Shown here piece after piece: positions 24,968 to 31,751 of a stretch of 53,578 nucleotides of DNA. Origin of the DNA: Acidimicrobiia bacterium (GTDB lineage Bacteria; Acidobacteriota; Terriglobia; Bryobacterales; Bryobacteraceae); assembly GCA_016871315.1 (NCBI GenBank), contig VFZE01000042.1, positions 1 through 53,578 on the forward strand, written 5' to 3'. The position numbers were made by a program, and so were the translations under genes. The notes below the pieces were generated by a model that worked only from the letters and a program-made list of their open reading frames with translations, had not been told where the DNA came from and made no database searches. How positions within the stretch are numbered: the stretch's first letter is position 1; every line of letters begins with the position of its first letter.

Positions 24968-25807
24968 ATGGACAAAATGACAACAAGCCGGCGACGCATG
25001 CTTCAGCGGCTTGGCGGGGCCTGTTTGCTCAGCGCGGCGAGCGCCCTAGGGCAAGACGACATCGCCATCATCTGGGCCGATTTTCTGGGATGGCTGAAAT
25101 CGGCGAAACCATCGCAAGATCCCGGAGTCCTCATCAGGGGCTATCGGAGGCATCTGCTCGAGCGCGGCGTACCGGACCAGGAAGCGGGCAGCCGCATCGC
25201 GCGGATCATGGAACGGATGCGCACCAACTCCGATGGCTGGCGGCAGATCTTCAATAACATCTATGCCAGTGCAGACGGCGGTTTCAGCACTCGCCCAAAC
25301 GCTTTGCTTGTATCGGCCGTCGAGAACCGCACACCCGGCAAGGCGCTGGATGCCGGCATGGGACAAGGACGAAACTCTATCTTCCTGGCGGCAAAAGGCT
25401 GGCAGGTCACCGGCTTTGATATCTCCGACGGCGGCATCCAGATCGCTCAGAAGAATGCCGCTTCCGCGGGTCTCAAGATCAACACCATCGTCGCCGACGG
25501 GGCGCATTTCGATTATGGGTCGTCGCGATGGGACCTGATCGTCATTACCTACGAACCGTTTCCTGTCTCTGACCCCGGCTCTGTACAGAGAATTCGCGAT
25601 GCGCTCCGCCCGGAAGGATTCTTGGTGGTGGAAAGCTTCGCATCCGATGAAGGCACGGCTGGGCGCAAACCCGTGGATATCGATCCCGCACGCCTGTTGC
25701 GAGCCATGCTGCCCCTGCGGATTCTGCGATTGGAGGACACCGTCGACATCGCCGATTGGACACTGGAGAAAGCCAGGCTCGTGCGGCTGGTGGCCCAAAA
25801 GCCGTGA
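24968..25807 (+). CDS. SAM-dependent methyltransferase with Tat-like signal
   Basis: This is a 279-residue class I (Rossmann-fold) methyltransferase. The SAM-binding glycine motif is ALDAGMGQGRNS near residue 125, followed by VTGFDISDGGI with the acidic ribose-binding residue, VADGAHFDYG near 175, and the post-motif WDLIVITYEPFP. The N-terminus TTSRRRMLQRLGG followed by a short hydrophobic stretch resembles a twin-arginine signal with an Ala-x-Ala site near residue 27. Export would be odd because SAM is cytoplasmic, so the signal may act as a membrane anchor or be a chance match. A second ATG at 24977 has a -10-like TACCAT seven bases before it and is an equally likely start. The substrate is unknown. 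Confidence 0.8.
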   Translation: MDKMTTSRRRMLQRLGGACLLSAASALGQDDIAIIWADFLGWLKSAKPSQDPGVLIRGYRRHLLERGVPDQEAGSRIARIMERMRTNSDGWRQIFNNIYASADGGFSTRPNALLVSAVENRTPGKALDAGMGQGRNSIFLAAKGWQVTGFDISDGGIQIAQKNAASAGLKINTIVADGAHFDYGSSRWDLIVITYEPFPVSDPGSVQRIRDALRPEGFLVVESFASDEGTAGRKPVDIDPARLLRAMLPLRILRLEDTVDIADWTLEKARLVRLVAQKP

Positions 25808-25822
25808 CTCCCAGGCAGGCAA

Positions 25823-26398
25823 CTATTTGCCAAGCACACTGGCGGCGTCGATGGCGGCCGCCATGGCGAGTTTGTGATCGTTATTCCAAGGTGGGCCGAC
25901 GGTTCTGCGGACTTGGCGGAAGTGATCCCCGATGTCCTCGACGTGCAGCGCCTGGCTAGCGAGGTCAAACACCTTCTTCGTGTCGTACCAGTGAACGAGC
26001 CAGCCGCGCGCTACGGCGGCAGCGGAGAGAGCCTTGCGGTACATCACCCAGTCGGCGATGTTCTGCGCACGGTAATTGGTGATCCGCTCGGCAATGGTGG
26101 GCGGAAGCGGCGGGCAATGGCGAAGGGCGATGCCGCCAATCTGGGGCACCGATTTCGCGACGGCATCCAGAGCAACGGCTGAATGCTGCTCCGCGGAAAC
26201 ACGCACGCGTTCGATCAGCGCCACAGCCTGCTCCAGCGGGAGCCGCTGGGCTTCCTGGTGATGAGGAATCTTCGGCAAGCCCTCGCCGATGAGTTCCACG
26301 CGGCGGCGGTCGAGCAGCGTTCCGTCAGCCGCCGCGGTCACCAGCACAGCCCAGCCGCCGTGATCGGAGACGCCGACGATTGTGCGATTGTCTGACAC
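25823..26398 (-). CDS. Conserved hypothetical protein with RNase H-like opening
   Basis: This is a 191-residue protein that I cannot assign to a characterised family. It begins TIVGVSDHGGWAVLVTAAADGTLLDRRRVELIGEGLPKIP, a beta-hairpin opening reminiscent of actin/RNase H-like folds, and continues with a mainly helical section. No catalytic triad or metal site is obvious. It ends at 25823, 15 bases from the end of the convergent methyltransferase gene, and its start lies about 47 bases from the Rrf2 operator palindrome on the other strand. The same regulator could therefore affect both genes. Coding character is good: codon use matches its neighbours and there is no competing frame. Confidence 0.65.
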   Translation of the reverse strand: MSDNRTIVGVSDHGGWAVLVTAAADGTLLDRRRVELIGEGLPKIPHHQEAQRLPLEQAVALIERVRVSAEQHSAVALDAVAKSVPQIGGIALRHCPPLPPTIAERITNYRAQNIADWVMYRKALSAAAVARGWLVHWYDTKKVFDLASQALHVEDIGDHFRQVRRTVGPPWNNDHKLAMAAAIDAASVLGK

Positions 26399-26444
26399 CT
26401 TGAGGAAACTTTACCACAGGGAGCGGATGGAAAGCGCGGTCTGC

Positions 26445-26463
26445 TAATCTCTAGTAGAGATTA
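26445..26463. promoter_or_regulatory. Palindromic operator of the Rrf2 regulator
   Basis: TAATCTCTAGTAGAGATTA is a perfect inverted repeat of nine bases each side of one central G. It directly abuts the AGGAGA ribosome binding site of the Rrf2 gene, whose TTG start is at 26477. Position and symmetry fit an autoregulatory site for a dimeric repressor. Confidence 0.7.
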
Positions 26464-26476
26464 GGAGATTGCCCGG

Positions 26477-26911
26477 TTGGGTCCGTTAAACATTTCAGTC
26501 AAAGGCGAATACGCTCTGCTTGCGTTGCTGGATCTGGCAATGCAGAAGCCGGGAGAGCCGGTGAAGATCGCAACGATCGCCAAGCGGCAGAAGGTGCCGC
26601 AGAAATTTCTGGAGTTGATCCTGGCGGGGCTGAAGCAGGGCGGATTCGTGGAGTCGCGGCGTGGAGCCGAGGGCGGCTACATGCTGGCGAGACCGGCCGA
26701 GACGATTACCGTCGGCGATGTCTTGCGTTACGTGGAGCAAGGGCGGGGTACACGAGGTTCGGCGCGCAGGCGCGGGGAGAACGCCTTTACGGCCATGTGG
26801 GGAGAGGTGGAAAAGGCAGTGAGCGCGATTCTCGATCAGCGGAGCTTCGCCGAGCTTGCGCGCGGCTGGCAGGACAGACAAACGCAGTGGGTGCCGAACT
26901 GGGAGATATAG
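26477..26911 (+). CDS. Rrf2-family regulator, probably of cysteine synthesis (CymR-like)
   Basis: This 144-residue winged-helix regulator of the Rrf2 family has the typical N-terminal pattern NISVKGEYALLALLDLA and the recognition region IATIAKRQKVPQKFLELILAGLKQGGFVESRRGAEGGYMLA (about residues 33-73). It has no cysteines, so unlike IscR or NsrR it cannot hold an Fe-S cluster; CymR, which senses cysteine status in complex with CysK, likewise does without one. The next gene, 33 bases downstream, is a CysK homologue. The start is a TTG at 26477 with AGGAGA eight bases upstream. A 19-base palindrome overlaps the 5' end. A CymR-CysK type circuit is the best reading, by inference from context. Confidence 0.88.
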   Translation: MGPLNISVKGEYALLALLDLAMQKPGEPVKIATIAKRQKVPQKFLELILAGLKQGGFVESRRGAEGGYMLARPAETITVGDVLRYVEQGRGTRGSARRRGENAFTAMWGEVEKAVSAILDQRSFAELARGWQDRQTQWVPNWEI

Positions 26912-26944
26912 GATAGAGACAAGGATAAGGATAAGGAGACAGGA

Positions 26945-27901
26945 TTGTTTTTCGAAGATAATTCGCTGAGCATCGGCAAGACGCCGCTGGTGAGATTGAA
27001 CCGGGTGACGGGCGGCGCCCCGGTGACCATTCTGGGCAAGGTGGAGGGACGCAACCCGGGCTATTCGGTGAAGTGCCGCATCGGCGCGTCGATGATCTGG
27101 GACGCGGAAAAGCGCGGCCTGCTGAAGCCAGGCAAGGAGATCATTGAACCCACCAGCGGTAACACCGGAATCGCGCTGGCGTTTGTAGCGGCTGCGCGCG
27201 GCTACCCGATCACGCTCACGATGCCGGAGACGTTTTCGATCGAGCGGCGTAAGGTTTTGCGCGCCTTCGGGGCAAAGCTGGTGCTGACCGACGGCATGGC
27301 GGGCATGAAGGGGGCGATCCAGTTCGCCGAGGAGGCGGTCGCCAATGAACCGAACCGGTTCGTGCTCCTGCAGCAGTTCAAGAACCCGGCCAATCCAGAG
27401 ATTCACGTGAAGACCACGGGACCGGAAATCTGGGAGGATACAGGCGGCAAGATCGACGTGCTGGTGTCGGGCATCGGCACCGGAGGCACCATCTCCGGCG
27501 TCTCGCGCTTCATCAAACAGGTGAAGGGGAAGAAGATCGTTTCGGTTGGCGTGGAACCGGAGGCAAGTCCGGTGATCACGCAGACACGGAACAAAAAGCC
27601 GCTGAAACCGGGCCCGCACAAGATTCAGGGCATTGGCGCAGGGTTCATCCCGGACACGCTTGATCTTTCCGTAGTGGATCGAGTAGAGACGGTATCGAAC
27701 GAAGAATCGATGGAAATGGCGCGAAGGCTTTCCTGCGAGGAAGGGATCCTGTCGGGAATCAGCTGCGGAGCGGCCGTATCGGTTGCGGTGCGGATCGCGA
27801 GAGAACCGGAAATGAAGGGCAAGTGCATTGTGGTGATCCTGCCCGATTCGGGCGAGCGCTACCTGACCTCACCGCTTTTTGATGGAATGTTCAACGACTA
27901 G
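26945..27901 (+). CDS. cysK: Cysteine synthase A
   Basis: This is O-acetylserine sulfhydrylase, a PLP enzyme making cysteine from O-acetylserine and sulfide. The PLP-binding Lys is K43 in [14 protein letters not shown], the substrate loop is PTSGNTG (about residues 69-75), and the phosphate-binding [12 protein letters not shown] lies near 178-189. At 318 residues it has the length of the CysK family. The start codon is TTG at 26945 with AAGGAG six bases upstream; the short spacer to the Rrf2 gene contains AAGGATAAGGATAAGGAG. It is almost certainly co-transcribed with the upstream regulator and controlled by the palindrome at 26445. Confidence 0.95.
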   Translation: MFFEDNSLSIGKTPLVRLNRVTGGAPVTILGKVEGRNPGYSVKCRIGASMIWDAEKRGLLKPGKEIIEPTSGNTGIALAFVAAARGYPITLTMPETFSIERRKVLRAFGAKLVLTDGMAGMKGAIQFAEEAVANEPNRFVLLQQFKNPANPEIHVKTTGPEIWEDTGGKIDVLVSGIGTGGTISGVSRFIKQVKGKKIVSVGVEPEASPVITQTRNKKPLKPGPHKIQGIGAGFIPDTLDLSVVDRVETVSNEESMEMARRLSCEEGILSGISCGAAVSVAVRIAREPEMKGKCIVVILPDSGERYLTSPLFDGMFND

Positions 27902-27919
27902 GGGGGAGAAAAAGGAAAA

Positions 27920-27961
27920 GCGGGCGCCATTATTGGGTGATGAGGGGTGAGTGGCGCCCGC
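27920..27961. terminator. Strong stem-loop after cysK
   Basis: GCGGGCGCCA (27920-27929) and TGGCGCCCGC (27952-27961) form a perfect ten-base stem with a 22-base loop. On the plus strand the downstream side lacks a T run, while on the minus strand the stem is followed by CTTTTCCTTTTT, the shape of an intrinsic terminator. It probably ends or protects the cysK message; the T tract would stop transcription from the right, where no minus-strand gene is close. The rest of 27962-28047 shows nothing recognisable. Confidence 0.5.
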
Positions 27962-28047
27962 TGTCGTAACGGGGATGCTGTAGAAACGTTTTGCTCCCAA
28001 CGAAGGTTACGCATTACATTCTTTTAATCAAAACGGGCAGAATCGTC

Positions 28048-28077
28048 TTGACAAGGAACGAAAACAAGCGTTATTCT
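28048..28077 (+). promoter_or_regulatory. Sigma-70 promoter of the DUF72 gene
   Basis: A perfect TTGACA (28048-28053) is followed after 18 bases by TATTCT (28072-28077), or after 17 bases by TTATTC. Transcription would begin near 28084, with a Shine-Dalgarno GGAG before the ATG at 28112. This is the best conventional promoter in the window. Confidence 0.65.
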
Positions 28078-28111
28078 AGAGGCGAACAAAAAGCGAAATA
28101 TGGAGACCAAC

Positions 28112-28990
28112 ATGTCCTCCTCCCATCTTTTCGTTGGTGTCGCCGGCTGGGAGTTTCCCCACTGGCATGGAGTGGTTTACCCCAAGCCATCTCCTCGAGG
28201 CTTCCATCCCCTGGATTTTCTTGCCGATCGCGTGGACGCCGTCGAAATCACGTCGACGTTTTACCGATCGCCGCGGCCAGAGTTGGTCCGGCTATGGGCG
28301 GCCAAGACGGCCCATAACGGTAGCTTTCGCTTTACGGCGCGGCTGCACCGCGCGTTCACCCATGAGCGGAATCTGGACGCAAAGCACGTGAAGGAGTTTA
28401 TTCAGGCCCTGGACCAATTGGGAGATCGGCTCGGGTGCTTGCTGATGCAGTTTCCGTACGCTTTCCGGTTCACCGAAGAGAACAAGGATTTTCTGATCAG
28501 GCTGCGGCGCGCTTTCCACATGTTCCCGCTGGTGGCCGAGTTGCGGCACAGCTCTTGGACATGCCCGGAGGGAATGGGGACGTTGATTGACTACCATGTA
28601 GGGTTCGCCAATCTGGACCAGCCGCAGAAACACGGGGCAACGGCTCCGGGGTCCTATTTGACCTCCGCGGTGGGTTATGTGAAGCTGCATGGGCGTGAGT
28701 GCGGCGCCGCGCATGAAATGTACGATGACCGCGAGGAGCGGGCGACGGGCAACCGTTATCTGTACACCCTTGTGGAGTTGACGGAATGGAAGAGCCGTGT
28801 TGAGCACTTGCGGCGGTTTGCCGAAAACTGCTACGTGGTGTTCAACAATGACGGGGCCGGCAAATCGGTGGTCAACGCTTTACAGATGCAGGGTCTGCTG
28901 AGCGGGTGTGAGACGTTGCAGGAAGCAGCGAGGTCGGCGGCGGGCGCGCGTTCACCGCGCCCGCACCTGTTTTCCAGAACGGCCGCGTGA
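28112..28990 (+). CDS. DUF72 family TIM-barrel protein
   Basis: This is a 292-residue member of the DUF72 family (YecE-like), a TIM-barrel family of unknown biochemical role. Family landmarks are VGVAGWEFPHWHGVVYP at the N-terminus, VEITSTFYRSPRPELVRLWAAKT near 45-67, the barrel segments LMQFPYAFR and VAELRHSSW, and the C-terminal YVVFNNDGAGKSVVNALQMQ. I chose the ATG at 28112 because GGAG lies six bases upstream; another ATG at 28100 adds four residues but has no ribosome binding site. It has its own strong promoter and is likely monocistronic. It nearly abuts the convergent HDOD gene. Confidence 0.88.
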   Translation: MSSSHLFVGVAGWEFPHWHGVVYPKPSPRGFHPLDFLADRVDAVEITSTFYRSPRPELVRLWAAKTAHNGSFRFTARLHRAFTHERNLDAKHVKEFIQALDQLGDRLGCLLMQFPYAFRFTEENKDFLIRLRRAFHMFPLVAELRHSSWTCPEGMGTLIDYHVGFANLDQPQKHGATAPGSYLTSAVGYVKLHGRECGAAHEMYDDREERATGNRYLYTLVELTEWKSRVEHLRRFAENCYVVFNNDGAGKSVVNALQMQGLLSGCETLQEAARSAAGARSPRPHLFSRTAA

Positions 28991-28993
28991 AGC

Positions 28994-29833
28994 TTATTCG
29001 AAGCCGTCCACCTTGGCGCCAATGGAGGTCTTCCACTCGGAAGGATTCTCCGGGATCGCCTTTCCTCCGGGCATTATCTCCCGCAGATCGGCATAGGCGT
29101 GGAGGTCAGGGGTAGGATTCACAAGAAAGCCGAGCGCATCGGCCAAGCGGGAAGACCAGTAAATGCAGGCGGTAAGGGATGAGTGGTCATCGGCAGGCTT
29201 TTCGTGGTGGCGTGCGGCAGCCTGCTGGATTTCCTCGGGGAAGTTCCATTGCTGAGCCAGCCAAGCGCCTGCTTCGCAGTGATCGACATCGAACTGAGCG
29301 CGCTCGACGGTGCGAATATCGAAAGCATTCTCAGAGCCGACGACGAGCATTTCCGAGTAGGCTTCCGGATAGTTGACCATAAGGCCAAGCAGTCCGATGT
29401 CGTGGAGCAGCCCGGCCGTGTAGGCGCCGTCGGGATCGAGCTTCATGTGGCGAGCCAACTGCTCAGCCACCAGGGCGGTGGCAAGGGAATGACGCCAGCA
29501 TCGACGCAAGGCGGCGATGCGCAGCGCCGATTTCAGGTAAGCGCCCATGGACACCGCCATGGCGAGGCTTTTCATCTGGTCAAAACCGAGCAACATGACC
29601 GCATGCTGGAGGCTGCCCACCTGGGAACGGAACCCGTACAGGGCCGAATTGGCGCGGCGCAGCAGCTCGGCGCTGAGCGCGGCGTCGGAGCGCAGCAGGT
29701 CGACCAGTTTATTCACCTGGGTGTCGCTACTGGAAAGCAACTGCAGCAGCTTAGTGGTAATGGACGGAAATGCGGGCAATTCTCGTAAGGCCCAAGGCTT
29801 GGTTTCGGGAACGTCGGTCAGCACGGCCGACAT
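28994..29833 (-). CDS. HDOD domain protein
   Basis: This is a 279-residue HDOD protein, a non-catalytic relative of the HD phosphohydrolases found in signalling pathways that include motility and cyclic-di-GMP control. The opening LPAFPSITTKLLQLLSSSDTQVNKLVDLLRSDAALSAELLRRANSALYGF is the classic HDOD N-terminal pattern, followed by AVMLLGFDQMKSLAMA. An HDIGLLGLM segment near 145 keeps the His-Asp pair, but the rest of the catalytic metal set is incomplete, as usual for HDOD. No receiver or GGDEF domain is fused. It is transcribed alone, convergent with the DUF72 gene. The partner is unknown; the nearby flagellar and cyclic-di-GMP genes make a motility role plausible. Confidence 0.9.
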   Translation of the reverse strand: MSAVLTDVPETKPWALRELPAFPSITTKLLQLLSSSDTQVNKLVDLLRSDAALSAELLRRANSALYGFRSQVGSLQHAVMLLGFDQMKSLAMAVSMGAYLKSALRIAALRRCWRHSLATALVAEQLARHMKLDPDGAYTAGLLHDIGLLGLMVNYPEAYSEMLVVGSENAFDIRTVERAQFDVDHCEAGAWLAQQWNFPEEIQQAAARHHEKPADDHSSLTACIYWSSRLADALGFLVNPTPDLHAYADLREIMPGGKAIPENPSEWKTSIGAKVDGFE

Positions 29834-29896
29834 AATTCACCTCTCTTTCCACGTATCGGGCGACGAGCGGTATTTTTTGGCTTTTTCCAGGCGCGC

Positions 29897-29902
29897 TATC
29901 AT
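29897..29902 (+). promoter_or_regulatory. -10 element close to the maf start codon
   Basis: TATCAT (five of six to consensus) ends 11 bases before the maf ATG at 29914, leaving a leader of only about five bases and no ribosome binding site. It belongs to the series of near-leaderless promoters in this window. Confidence 0.4.
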
Positions 29903-29913
29903 CTTCTTAATGC

Positions 29914-30504
29914 ATGCCTAGCGCGCCCCCCAGCCTAGTGCTGGCATCGGCCTCGCCGAGAAGGTCGGCGATCCTTGCCGCTGCGGGAATTCCCTTCACA
30001 GTGCGGACATGCCCGGTGGAGGAGGCGCGACGTCCGGGCGAGCTCCCCAAGCACTACGTACTACGCTTGGCGGAAGCCAAGGCTCGTGCCGTGCGGGCGG
30101 ATAGGAACGAAGTGATCCTGGCGGCTGACACCGTGGTTGTAGTCGGCGCGGGAGAGGCGGCCCATATCATTCTGGAAAAGCCGAGGGATGAACAGGATGC
30201 CTGCCGAATGCTACGGCTGCTTTCCGGCCGCAAGCACGAGGTCATCACTGGGATCTGTCTGTTGAGCAACGGCAAGGCAATTCTGGACACGGAAACTACT
30301 ACCGTACATTTCCTGCCGCTTTCCGATGCCGACATCCAGGGCTACGTGAACACAGGCGAGCCGGCCGACAAAGCCGGCGGCTACGCCATACAGGGACGCG
30401 CGTGCCGTTTCATCCAGCGGCTGGAAGGCTGTTATTTCAATGTCGTGGGACTTCCGGTCTCTCTTGTCTGGCAGCGCCTGCAGCAACTGAAGCAAGGGGG
30501 CTAG
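29914..30504 (+). CDS. maf: Maf family nucleoside triphosphate pyrophosphatase
   Basis: Maf proteins hydrolyse non-canonical or excess nucleoside triphosphates to monophosphates, cleaning the nucleotide pool and affecting septum formation when overproduced. The 196-residue chain starts SLVLASASPRRSAIL, the diagnostic Maf loop, and continues with ILAADTVVVV (about 68-77), KPRDEQDACRMLRLLSGRKHEVITGICLL, and GYAIQGRACRFIQRLEGCYFNVVGLPV near the C-terminus. These cover the substrate-binding Ser-Arg-Arg, the catalytic Asp and the base-recognition region. Its stop overlaps the end of the convergent EVE gene by four bases. Confidence 0.93.
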   Translation: MPSAPPSLVLASASPRRSAILAAAGIPFTVRTCPVEEARRPGELPKHYVLRLAEAKARAVRADRNEVILAADTVVVVGAGEAAHIILEKPRDEQDACRMLRLLSGRKHEVITGICLLSNGKAILDTETTTVHFLPLSDADIQGYVNTGEPADKAGGYAIQGRACRFIQRLEGCYFNVVGLPVSLVWQRLQQLKQGG

Positions 30505-30911
30505 ATCTTGACCTTCGGGTGAAGCTTGCGTATCCAATTCACAAACGCTTCGGGAGCTGCCATTGTGGACAGCCGGCTTTGCCGCACCAAAGCCCAGTCA
30601 TTGAACTTCCCGCTTTGCTTGATTTCGCCGAGCGTAATTCCTGGCTCGAGAAAACAGGCGAAGCCAAGATCGATAACGGTCAACTTGGCATCGCTGGGGT
30701 CCGGCCTGGGATCGGAGAGCACATCGGCCAAGCCAACCACACGCGACTCGCCGCCGCTGTGATAAATGAAGATCCTGTCGCCCTTTTTCATCTGGCGGAT
30801 GGCTTTGAGGGCCTGTGCATTGCGAACGCCATCCCAAACGGTACGTTTCTCCAATGCCAGCTGCTGGATAGAGTAGGTGGAAGGTTCGGTTTTGGCGAGG
30901 AAATAAGCCAT
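30501..30911 (-). CDS. EVE domain protein (thymocyte nuclear protein 1-like)
   Basis: This is a 136-residue protein made of a single EVE domain, a fold related to PUA and YTH that recognises modified nucleobases in DNA or RNA. It begins AYFLAKTEPSTYSIQQL, and the conserved WDGVRNAQALKAIRQMKKGDRIFIYHSGGESRVVGLADV stretch lies near residues 25-63, with the pocket aromatic residues in place. Known EVE proteins are single-domain or fused to restriction enzymes; this one is alone and not in a defence cluster. It converges on maf with a four-base overlap. Confidence 0.92.
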   Translation of the reverse strand: MAYFLAKTEPSTYSIQQLALEKRTVWDGVRNAQALKAIRQMKKGDRIFIYHSGGESRVVGLADVLSDPRPDPSDAKLTVIDLGFACFLEPGITLGEIKQSGKFNDWALVRQSRLSTMAAPEAFVNWIRKLHPKVKI

Positions 30912-31080
30912 GGTGACTGTATGGAGGATATTGTGCCACGGAATCGGATGGGACTTTCGTACGGGGAATACCAGCCGGGGTTGTGGGAAGCACTAAGGCA
31001 ATCGGGCCAGATGCTGGCTGCATGAGCGTGATGTAGAATGAAGAGTGTTGGGAGGATTACGGACTTTGATTGGGCATTAC

Positions 31081-31707
31081 ATGAAACAAATTCTGTGGAT
31101 TGTGGTTTGTGTCTGTGTTGCCGCGATGAAGCTGTCCGCGCAGGCGGTCCCGGCGGCCCGGCCCCAGCAACAGGAAACCGAGCCGAAACCTGAAGCTCCA
31201 CTAAGCGAACCCAGCGGTGTGTCGGCCGTGGATCCGAAGGTGTACAAAATCGGGGCGGAAGATGTACTGCGGATCAGAGTATGGAAGGAGCCGGAATTGG
31301 GCGGAGACGTAGCGGTGCGGCCGGACGGGATGATTTCCGTGGATTTGGTCGGAGAAGTGCAGGCCAATGGACTGACGCCGGAGCAGTTGACGCAGAAGCT
31401 GAAGGAAGAATACGCCAAGATCGTCAACAATCCTGTGGTGATGGTGTCTGTACAGGCGGTTCGGAGCAAGAAGTACTATTTGACCGGGAATATCCTGCGG
31501 ACGGGGCAGATTCCGCTGGTGGTTCCGACAACGGTGCTGGAGGCGCTGAGCATGGCAGGCGGGTTCACCGAGTTCGCCAACAAGAAGAGGATCATCATTC
31601 TGCGAGGCGACAAGAGATTATACTTCAACTACAACGATGTGATTGAAGGCAAGAAGATGGAACAGAACATCTATTTGGAAAACGGGGACTTCATCATCGT
31701 CAAGTAG
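31081..31707 (+). CDS. Polysaccharide export outer membrane protein (Wza/GumB-like)
   Basis: This is the periplasmic/outer-membrane exit component of an exopolysaccharide export system. A signal peptide (about 1-20, ending KLSAQ) is followed by the polysaccharide export domain YKIGAEDVLRIRVWKEPELGGDVAVRPDGMIS and a SLBB-like domain with YYLTGNILRTGQIPL and EALSMAGGF. No lipobox cysteine is seen, unlike E. coli Wza. The mature protein is short (about 190 residues), so it probably forms a periplasmic ring. The ATG at 31081 gives the cleanest signal peptide; a TTG at 31066, with GGGAGG ten bases upstream, is a real alternative. It is the first gene of an export module with the two downstream genes. 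Confidence 0.9.
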   Translation: MKQILWIVVCVCVAAMKLSAQAVPAARPQQQETEPKPEAPLSEPSGVSAVDPKVYKIGAEDVLRIRVWKEPELGGDVAVRPDGMISVDLVGEVQANGLTPEQLTQKLKEEYAKIVNNPVVMVSVQAVRSKKYYLTGNILRTGQIPLVVPTTVLEALSMAGGFTEFANKKRIIILRGDKRLYFNYNDVIEGKKMEQNIYLENGDFIIVK

Positions 31708-31751
31708 GCGGCGAGACGGCAGTGAGAAGTGAGCAATGAGGGAGGGAAGCG

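Noticed and set aside
26921-26940. AAGGATAAGGATAAGGAG run between the Rrf2 gene and cysK considered as a repeat or CRISPR-like element
   Set aside because: It is a short purine-rich spacer ending in the cysK ribbon-binding AAGGAG; units are six bases and too few for a repeat array.
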